Shown piece by piece: positions 1-4,491 of a stretch of DNA of 17,441 bases. Made by a program: the position numbers and the translations under genes. This DNA comes from Paracoccaceae bacterium (lineage in GTDB: Bacteria; Pseudomonadota; Alphaproteobacteria; Rhodobacterales; Rhodobacteraceae), in assembly GCA_026982515.1 (NCBI GenBank), contig JALSGY010000257.1, positions 1-17,441 of the forward strand, written 5' to 3'. Every line of letters begins with the position of its first letter. Within the stretch, counting starts at the first letter, position 1. The notes under the pieces are model-generated. The model worked only from the letters and a program-made list of their open reading frames with translations, did no database searches and was not told where the DNA came from.

Positions 1-250
1 GGAAGGCCGGGAAATACGACCCCTTCCTCAGCTTCGGAATGTTCAGGCCGATGCTGCCCGCCCGCGTGTCCCACCGGCGTTCGCGATAACCGTTCCGCTG
101 GTTCTCACGCAGCGGCGTCCGCTGCCCGTGCCCGGCCCCGCACAGCGCGGACACTTCGATCTCCATCAGCCGCTCGGCTGCGTCGCGGATCAATTCCCGC
201 AGAAAATCCCCGTCTTCGCTCTTGGCGATCAGCTCGGAAACGTCAATCAT
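1..250 (-). CDS. IS256-family transposase, N-terminal part (runs off the window)
   Basis: The minus strand reads from ATG at 250 into the left window edge without a stop, giving about 83 residues. The segments RNGYRERRWDTRAG (about residues 50-63) and IPKLRKGSYFPAF (about residues 71-83) are characteristic of the N-terminal region of IS256-family (Transposase_mut) transposases. These are DDE enzymes that move the element by a copy-out mechanism; the DDE residues themselves lie outside the window. Start choice: ATG 250 has no close ribosome binding site, whereas an AAGGAG lies about 7 nt before an in-frame CTG at 260-262, which would add MTET. Either start is possible. Family assignment is confident. 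Whether the copy is intact cannot be judged here. Confidence 0.88.
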   Translation of the reverse strand, partial: MIDVSELIAKSEDGDFLRELIRDAAERLMEIEVSALCGAGHGQRTPLRENQRNGYRERRWDTRAGSIGLNIPKLRKGSYFPAF

Positions 251-357
251 GGTCTCGGTCAGAGGTGGTCTCCTTCGGCACGTCATTGGTTCTCGCAAAC
301 CTCAGACTATCGAAGAAACACGGTGGCCGCCTCTTACACCACGGGTCGGGACACTAT
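1..357 (-). mobile_element. 5' end of an IS256-family insertion sequence (outer boundary approximate)
   Basis: The transposase start is preceded on the minus strand by about 100 nt of non-coding sequence, shorter on GC than its surroundings around 295-320. This is the usual position of the left terminal inverted repeat in IS256-type elements. The best candidate for the outer end lies between about 330 and 357, in the stretch read on the minus strand as GATAGTGTCCCGACC followed by GTGGTGTAAGAGG. I cannot place the exact end because the partner terminal repeat and the 8-9 bp target duplication are outside the window. The boundary is inference; the presence of the element is well supported by the transposase. 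Confidence 0.6.
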
Positions 358-363
358 CGTCAT
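334..363 (-). pseudogene. Nine-codon stub (MTIVSRPVV), possible truncated transposase start
   Basis: On the minus strand ATG at 363 is preceded by a strong ribosome binding site (GAGGAGA, 6 nt spacing) but reaches a stop after nine codons, MTIVSRPVV, exactly where the IS256-type sequence appears to begin. A good translation start leading nowhere suggests that this is the 5' end of a gene interrupted by the insertion. From memory, MTIVS is a common opening of IS110-family recombinases, but nine residues cannot prove a family. It could also be a chance ORF or a short leader peptide inside the IS256 element itself. Confidence 0.3.
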
Positions 364-381
364 AGCCGGTCTCCTCTTCAG

Positions 382-404
382 TGTGGTTCCTAAAACCACT
401 GTAG
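382..404. repeat. Short inverted repeat GTGGTT-CCTAA-AACCAC
   Basis: A 6-bp perfect stem (GTGGTT and AACCAC, loop CCTAA) lies just upstream of the MTIVSRPVV stub on the minus strand. With a 2-nt bulge it extends to an 8-bp CAGTGGTT/AACCACTG pairing. It would lie in the leader of that stub transcript. Function unknown; short stems of this size can occur by chance. Confidence 0.4.
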
Positions 405-417
405 AGACCCGAGACCC

Positions 418-468
418 GGTTATGGCCACCCGCTGCGCTATTTGAGGGCTGCGCAGGTGGCCGTAACC
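418..468. repeat. Long imperfect inverted repeat (13 bp + 5 bp arms)
   Basis: The arms 418-430 (GGTTATGGCCACC) and 456-468 (GGTGGCCGTAACC) pair over 13 positions with one T-G wobble on the plus strand. After a 3-nt bulge (431-433) the stem continues as TGCGC/GCGCA (434-438 and 451-455), closing on a 12-nt loop. This is the strongest secondary structure in the 311-nt gene-free stretch between the transposase and the globin. There is no T-run after it on either strand, so it is not an ordinary intrinsic terminator. It could be a terminal inverted-repeat pair, a transcribed mobile-element leader or a regulatory hairpin. Confidence 0.6.
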
Positions 469-472
469 TGAC

Positions 473-484
473 AGAAGCGCTTCT
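473..484. promoter_or_regulatory. 12-bp perfect palindrome upstream of the globin gene
   Basis: AGAAGCGCTTCT is a perfect 12-bp palindrome centred about 83 nt before the globin start codon, between the long inverted repeat and the globin ribosome binding site. Its place suits a dimeric regulator operator, but no regulator gene is adjacent and no matching known operator comes to mind. Function is inference only. I see no convincing -35/-10 pair in 485-545. Confidence 0.35.
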
Positions 485-561
485 TCCCGACGTGCTATGG
501 GTCGCCCTTTTGCAGCGGGCTTCCCGGTGCCATATCGGAAGGTGAAGACAGGAGAACGCCG

Positions 562-981
562 ATGAACGCCATGCCGCCGCGCTTTGCGATCACGCCCGAC
601 GAGATCGACGCACAGGTGCGCGCCTTTTATGCCGAGATCCGGGTGCATCCGGTTCTCGGGCCCATCTTCAACGCACGCATCGGCAAAAGCCTCGGAGCCT
701 GGGCCGCGCATGAGGAGAAGATCGCCCGCTTCTGGCGCAATGCCATTTTGCACGAGCGAAACTACGATGGCCGGCCACAGCAGGTTCACATGGCCACCCC
801 CTCGGTGATGCCCGAGCATTTTCCGATATGGCTGGACCTCTTCGAGGAAACCGCCACCCGCGTGTTGCCCATGGAGGTGGCCGTGCCCTGGGTGGCGCTG
901 GCCCGGCGGATCGGCGAGGGCATGCGGATGGGCATCGAACAGGTGCGCAGGCAGCCGGGGGCGGTGCCGGTGCTGCGCTGA
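562..981 (+). CDS. Group III truncated haemoglobin
   Basis: This 139-residue protein has the layout of group III (P-type) truncated globins: FYAEIRVHPVLGPIF at 22-36, WAAHEEKIARFW at 47-58, RPQQVH at 71-76 and IWLDLFEE at 89-96. By alignment from memory with Campylobacter jejuni Ctb, the haem-proximal histidine is His76 (F8). The distal pocket has Tyr23 (B10), His50 (E7) and Trp90 (G8), which is the polar ligand-binding set of this group. It should be a soluble cytoplasmic haem protein that binds O2 or NO, possibly with peroxidase-like or NO-detoxifying activity; the physiological role is unsettled for the family. ATG 562 follows AGGAGA at 7-8 nt spacing. It stands alone, just after mobile-element debris and converging on ycjF. 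Confidence 0.9.
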   Translation: MNAMPPRFAITPDEIDAQVRAFYAEIRVHPVLGPIFNARIGKSLGAWAAHEEKIARFWRNAILHERNYDGRPQQVHMATPSVMPEHFPIWLDLFEETATRVLPMEVAVPWVALARRIGEGMRMGIEQVRRQPGAVPVLR

Positions 982-1016
982 AAGGCGCAGGGTTCCGTCG
1001 CACCCGTAAAACCCGG

Positions 1017-1034
1017 AAAACCCCGGCGGGGGCC
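1017..1034 (-). terminator. Weak intrinsic terminator candidate after ycjF
   Basis: On the minus strand, 16-33 nt beyond the ycjF stop, CCCC-GCC-GGGG is followed directly by TTTT. The stem is only 4-5 bp, so this is a weak call. It lies in the 68-nt gap between the convergent globin and ycjF genes. Confidence 0.35.
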
Positions 1035-1049
1035 TTGGCGAAACCTCCG

Positions 1050-2057
1050 CTACCTTTCCTTCCCGCCACCGAACAGCCCCGACAGCGCCCGCTGGACCAG
1101 TGAGGAAACCGAAGGCGCGGGCGCGCGGGCAAAGGGCAGAGGGCGGCACACCTCCAGCGCCGCCACCCCCACCCGGGCGGTCAGCGCGCCGTTGATCACC
1201 CCCTCGCCGAAACGGCGCGAGATCTTCGACAGCACTCCGCCGCCGGCGACCGAGCCGATCAGGTCGTCGCCTACCGCCACCGCGCCGGTGGCCACCAGAT
1301 GGGTCAGCACCGTGCGTGTCAGCCGCCAGCTGCCCAGGGTGCCGGCCCGCCCGCCGTAGATTTCGGCAATCCGGCGGATCATCCTCAGATTGCCGGCCAG
1401 CGCCGCCACCACATCGGCCAGCGCCAGCGGCACCACCGCCGTGACGGCGGCCACCTGGCGCGCCGCGGCCTCGATCTCCCGCCGCGCGGCGGCGTCCAGC
1501 GGGGCCAGCACTTCGGCCTCGGCCAGCCCCAGCAGGGCATCGGCGTCGAGCACCTCGCCCTCGCGCTCGGCCAGCCGTGCCAGGCCCCATTTCAACTCGT
1601 CCCGCCCCGCATAAAGCGCCCGCAACCGGGCCACGACCCGGCGCGCCCCGTCCAGATCGTCCTCGGCCAGTACCCTGGCCGCCATGCGGTGGATGGTATC
1701 GAGCCGCCGCAGCCGCGCAAACGCCGCCCACTCGCGCAGGGCGATACCGGCGCAGACCGCCACGAAGGCCCCCACCAGCGCCAGCGCCCCGTAGCCCAGC
1801 CAGGGGCTTCGCGCGATCAACCCGGTGACGAAATCCCACGCCCAGAGACCGAGGAAAAATACCGCCAGCGCTCCCAGAAGCCGCCAGAACCAGCGCCCCA
1901 GCGCCGAAGGCGGACGGGCGGCGAAGGCGGCGGCTGCCTGCATGGCCCGGCCCTCGGCGGGCGCTGCGTCGGACACCGCGGGTGCGGTGTCCGGTGTCTG
2001 CGAGGGCGCACCCTCAAGTTCGATCAGCACCGGGCCGTTGTCGTTTTTCCCGCTCAT
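1050..2057 (-). CDS. YcjF/TIGR01620-type inner-membrane protein (DUF697)
   Basis: A 335-residue protein with a soluble Ala/Pro-rich N-terminus (1-50), then two closely spaced membrane segments at about 55-80 (WFWRLLGALAVFFLGLWAWD) and 87-108, then a long Ala-rich C-terminal DUF697-like domain. This layout, and its position directly downstream of a YcjX-like P-loop gene, identifies the YcjF/TIGR01620 family. In E. coli ycjX and ycjF belong to the PspF-controlled phage-shock regulon; the molecular function is unknown. Start: ATG 2057 has GGGAAAGG just upstream; an in-frame GTG at 2069 is an alternative. The gap from ycjX is 80 nt, and both genes read leftward, presumably as one operon. No regulatory site specific to ycjF is visible. 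Confidence 0.82.
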   Translation of the reverse strand: MSGKNDNGPVLIELEGAPSQTPDTAPAVSDAAPAEGRAMQAAAAFAARPPSALGRWFWRLLGALAVFFLGLWAWDFVTGLIARSPWLGYGALALVGAFVAVCAGIALREWAAFARLRRLDTIHRMAARVLAEDDLDGARRVVARLRALYAGRDELKWGLARLAEREGEVLDADALLGLAEAEVLAPLDAAARREIEAAARQVAAVTAVVPLALADVVAALAGNLRMIRRIAEIYGGRAGTLGSWRLTRTVLTHLVATGAVAVGDDLIGSVAGGGVLSKISRRFGEGVINGALTARVGVAALEVCRPLPFARAPAPSVSSLVQRALSGLFGGGKER

Positions 2058-2137
2058 GGCCTTTCCCACGTCAGATGCACTTCCGGCAGCTCCCCCTCAT
2101 CGCCGCCCCCTCGTCCCGGCCGGCACCACCTCCGCCC

Positions 2138-3550
2138 TCACAGCCGGTCCCCGATCAGGAACTGGGCCGCCCGGTCGAGGCGGATGTGCGGCGGACCCTC
2201 GCCGGGCTTCAGTCGCAGCGGGGCCGGTGCGAAATTCATCACCCCGTAATCGGCGTCGAGCCACCTTTCCGCCCCCTCGCGGGCCAAAGACAGCAGCCGG
2301 GCGGGATTCTCGGGCAGCTCGCCGGGATAGAAGGCGGCCTGCCGGCCATCCTCCAGCCACCCGCGCACGCAATCGAGCCGCCGCCCCCCGTGTTCGACGG
2401 TTTCCTCCACCGTGGCGCGCAGGGCGGCAATCGACATGGCCGCCGTCTGCGCCCCCGAGAAATCGGCCCGCGCCCGGGCGTCCTTCACCAGCGCCTCCAT
2501 GATCGCGGTCAGTCGCGGATGCTGGCGGTGGTGCAGATGATCGGCCTTGGTGGCCGCGAACAGGATCTTCTCCACCCGCCGGCCGGTCAGCAGCCGCGTC
2601 AGGAAGGCATTGCGCCCGGGCCGGAAGGCCGAGAGAATCCCGGCCATGGCGCGGCGCATGTCCTCCACCGCCCTCGGGCCGGCATGGATCGCGCCCAGCG
2701 CATCCACCAGCACGATCTGGCGGTCGATACGGGCGAAATGGGCCCGGAAGAAGGGCTTGACCACCTGCGCCTTGTAGGCCTCGTATCGCCGTTCCATCTC
2801 GCGCCACAGCGTACCACGGCGCACCCGTCCGGGGCGCGGCAGCGGCGCGAAGGTCAGCACCGGCGAGCCGGCCAGATCACCCGGCAGCAGGAACCGGCCC
2901 GGGGTGCAATCGGAAAGCCCCGCGGCCTGCGCCGCCCGCAGCGTGCCGGTGTAGCCCTCGGCCAGCGCGCGGGCCAGCGCCTCGTCATGGGGCGCGGCGC
3001 CGTCGGTCTCACGCGCCTGGCGCAGGAACGCCGCCGCCCCGTCGCGCGCTTCCAGCCGCTCCAGCACTTCGCCGGACCACTCGTCATACCCCTTGTCCAG
3101 AAGCGCCAGATCCAACAGCCACTCGCCGGGATAGTCGACGATGTCCAGATGCAGCCTGCGTGGCCCCCGCACCGCCCCCATGAGCCCCGAGGGCCGCAGC
3201 CGCAGCGACAGGCGCAGCTCGCTGACACTGCGGGTCCCTTGCGGCCAGCGCGGCCGGGGCCCGGTGAGCGCAGCCAGATGCGCCTCGTAGTCGAAACGCG
3301 GCACGGTATCGTCGGGCTGGGGCTGCAGGAAGGCCGCGTCGATGGTGCCGTCGGCCGCAGCCGCCAGCTGGCCCATCCGGGCCCGGTCGATGAGGTTGGC
3401 CACCAGCGAGGTGATGAACACCGTCTTGCCGGCGCGGCTCAGCCCGGTGACGCCCAGCCGGATCACCGGCTCGAACAGCGCCTCGCGGGCAGCGCCCTGC
3501 ACCGCCTCGACCCGGCGGCTCACCCCGTCTGCGATATCGGCGAAAACCAA
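2138..3550 (-). CDS. YcjX-like P-loop NTPase (DUF463), partner of YcjF
   Basis: From TTG 3550 the product is 470 residues, close to E. coli YcjX in length. Residues 28-45 (PVIRLGVTGLSRAGKTVF) contain the Walker A loop GLSRAGKT at 36-43. DYPGEW at 139-144 resembles the GTPase G3 DxxG motif, and TKAD at 334-337 resembles G4 (N/T-KxD). It is probably a GTP-binding protein of unknown cellular role, paired with the membrane protein encoded downstream. Start choice: the frame is open far upstream, but family similarity begins only near VFADIADGV. The TTG at 3550 is preceded by GAGGGCAG and gives the N-terminus expected for relatives. A GTG at 3526 (codon 10 of this start) is the alternative. The gene is divergent from truA across 166 nt. 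Confidence 0.85.
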   Translation of the reverse strand: MVFADIADGVSRRVEAVQGAAREALFEPVIRLGVTGLSRAGKTVFITSLVANLIDRARMGQLAAAADGTIDAAFLQPQPDDTVPRFDYEAHLAALTGPRPRWPQGTRSVSELRLSLRLRPSGLMGAVRGPRRLHLDIVDYPGEWLLDLALLDKGYDEWSGEVLERLEARDGAAAFLRQARETDGAAPHDEALARALAEGYTGTLRAAQAAGLSDCTPGRFLLPGDLAGSPVLTFAPLPRPGRVRRGTLWREMERRYEAYKAQVVKPFFRAHFARIDRQIVLVDALGAIHAGPRAVEDMRRAMAGILSAFRPGRNAFLTRLLTGRRVEKILFAATKADHLHHRQHPRLTAIMEALVKDARARADFSGAQTAAMSIAALRATVEETVEHGGRRLDCVRGWLEDGRQAAFYPGELPENPARLLSLAREGAERWLDADYGVMNFAPAPLRLKPGEGPPHIRLDRAAQFLIGDRL

Positions 3551-3623
3551 ATTCTGCCCTCGTGCCTTGCCCTTCGAAACATAGGCGCCCCCTCGCCCGC
3601 CCGCCAGAGCCTTCGCGCCCCGG

Positions 3624-3671
3624 CCTTCTTCTGTCCGGAAAATACTCCCGCGCAACGGTCCTGCAGGGACC
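3624..3671 (-). repeat. Intergenic repeat element, copy 1 (hairpin plus conserved core)
   Basis: Read on the minus strand, this holds a 5-bp hairpin GGTCC-CTGCA-GGACC (3671-3657), a 6-nt spacer, then a 27-nt core at 3650-3624: CGGGAGTATT, TT, CCGGACAGAAGAAGG. The core matches copy 2 at 9100-9125 except for TT against G at one spot. The core ends 73 nt before the ycjX start and reads in the same direction as ycjX. It lies in the ycjX/truA divergent intergenic region, so it is not the terminator of a neighbouring gene. Function unknown. Confidence 0.75.
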
Positions 3672-3716
3672 CGCCCGGCATTGCCCGCCGCGCCCCGGCA
3701 CGCTATGGCCCCTTCC

Positions 3717-4487
3717 ATGCGACATGCGTTGAAGATCGAATACCACGGCGGGCCGTTTTCCGGCTGGCAGCGCCAGAAGGGGCACCCTTCGGTGCAGCAG
3801 GCGGTGGAGGAGGCCCTGCGCAAACTGCAGCCCGACGCCCCCGGCATCGCCGCCGCCGGGCGCACCGATGCCGGCGTGCATGCGCTGGCCCAGGTGGCCC
3901 ATTGCGACCTGAACCGCGAATGGGATCCTTTCCGCCTGGCCGAGGCGCTCAACTACCACCTCAAGCCACAACCGGTGGCAATCCTGGCCGCAGCACCGGT
4001 GGAGGATGATTTCCATGCCCGCTTCTCGGCCACCGAGCGGCGCTACCTGTTCCGGCTGGTCTGCCGCCGCGCCCCGGTGACCCACGAGAAGGGGCTGGTC
4101 TGGCAGGTGCCCCACGCGCTGGACGGGGCGGCCATGCGGGAGGCCGCACAATACCTGGTGGGGCGGCATGACTTCACCACCTTCCGCGCCAGCCAGTGCC
4201 AGGCCGACAGCCCCGTCAAGACGCTCGACGAGGTGACGGTGGAGGAAACCGGCTATCCCGGCGGGCGCGAGTTCCGCTTTCACCTGCGGGCGCGCTCGTT
4301 CCTGCACAATCAGGTGCGCAGCATCGTGGGCACGCTGGAACGGGTAGGTGCCGGCGCCTGGCGATCCGAGCAGGTTCGCGAAGCGCTTGAGGCCCGCAAT
4401 CGCGCGGCCTGCGGCCCGGTGGCCCCGCCGCACGGGCTCTACCTGGCCGGGGCAAGCTACCCGCGCGATCCTTTCGACCGGGGCTGA
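3717..4487 (+). CDS. truA: tRNA pseudouridine(38-40) synthase
   Basis: A 256-residue TruA-family enzyme, which isomerises uridines 38, 39 and 40 in the anticodon stem-loop of many tRNAs to pseudouridine. The N-terminal strand and loop IEYHGGPFSGWQRQ (7-20) and the catalytic motif GRTDAGVHA (48-56), with Asp51 as nucleophile, are plain. RSFLHNQVRSIVGTL in the C-terminal half is the second conserved TruA block. Start: ATG 3717 gives the usual family N-terminus MRHALKIEY. An upstream ATG at 3705 and a TTG at 3681 would add non-family residues. The gene diverges from ycjX and converges on fdsA with only 4 nt between the two stop codons. Confidence 0.95.
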   Translation: MRHALKIEYHGGPFSGWQRQKGHPSVQQAVEEALRKLQPDAPGIAAAGRTDAGVHALAQVAHCDLNREWDPFRLAEALNYHLKPQPVAILAAAPVEDDFHARFSATERRYLFRLVCRRAPVTHEKGLVWQVPHALDGAAMREAAQYLVGRHDFTTFRASQCQADSPVKTLDEVTVEETGYPGGREFRFHLRARSFLHNQVRSIVGTLERVGAGAWRSEQVREALEARNRAACGPVAPPHGLYLAGASYPRDPFDRG

Positions 4488-4491
4488 ACAG

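Noticed and set aside
1982..4009. Long plus-strand open frame (675 codons) opposite ycjX and into truA
   Set aside because: It overlaps ycjX antisense and truA out of frame. The high GC content leaves few stops, so length is not evidence.
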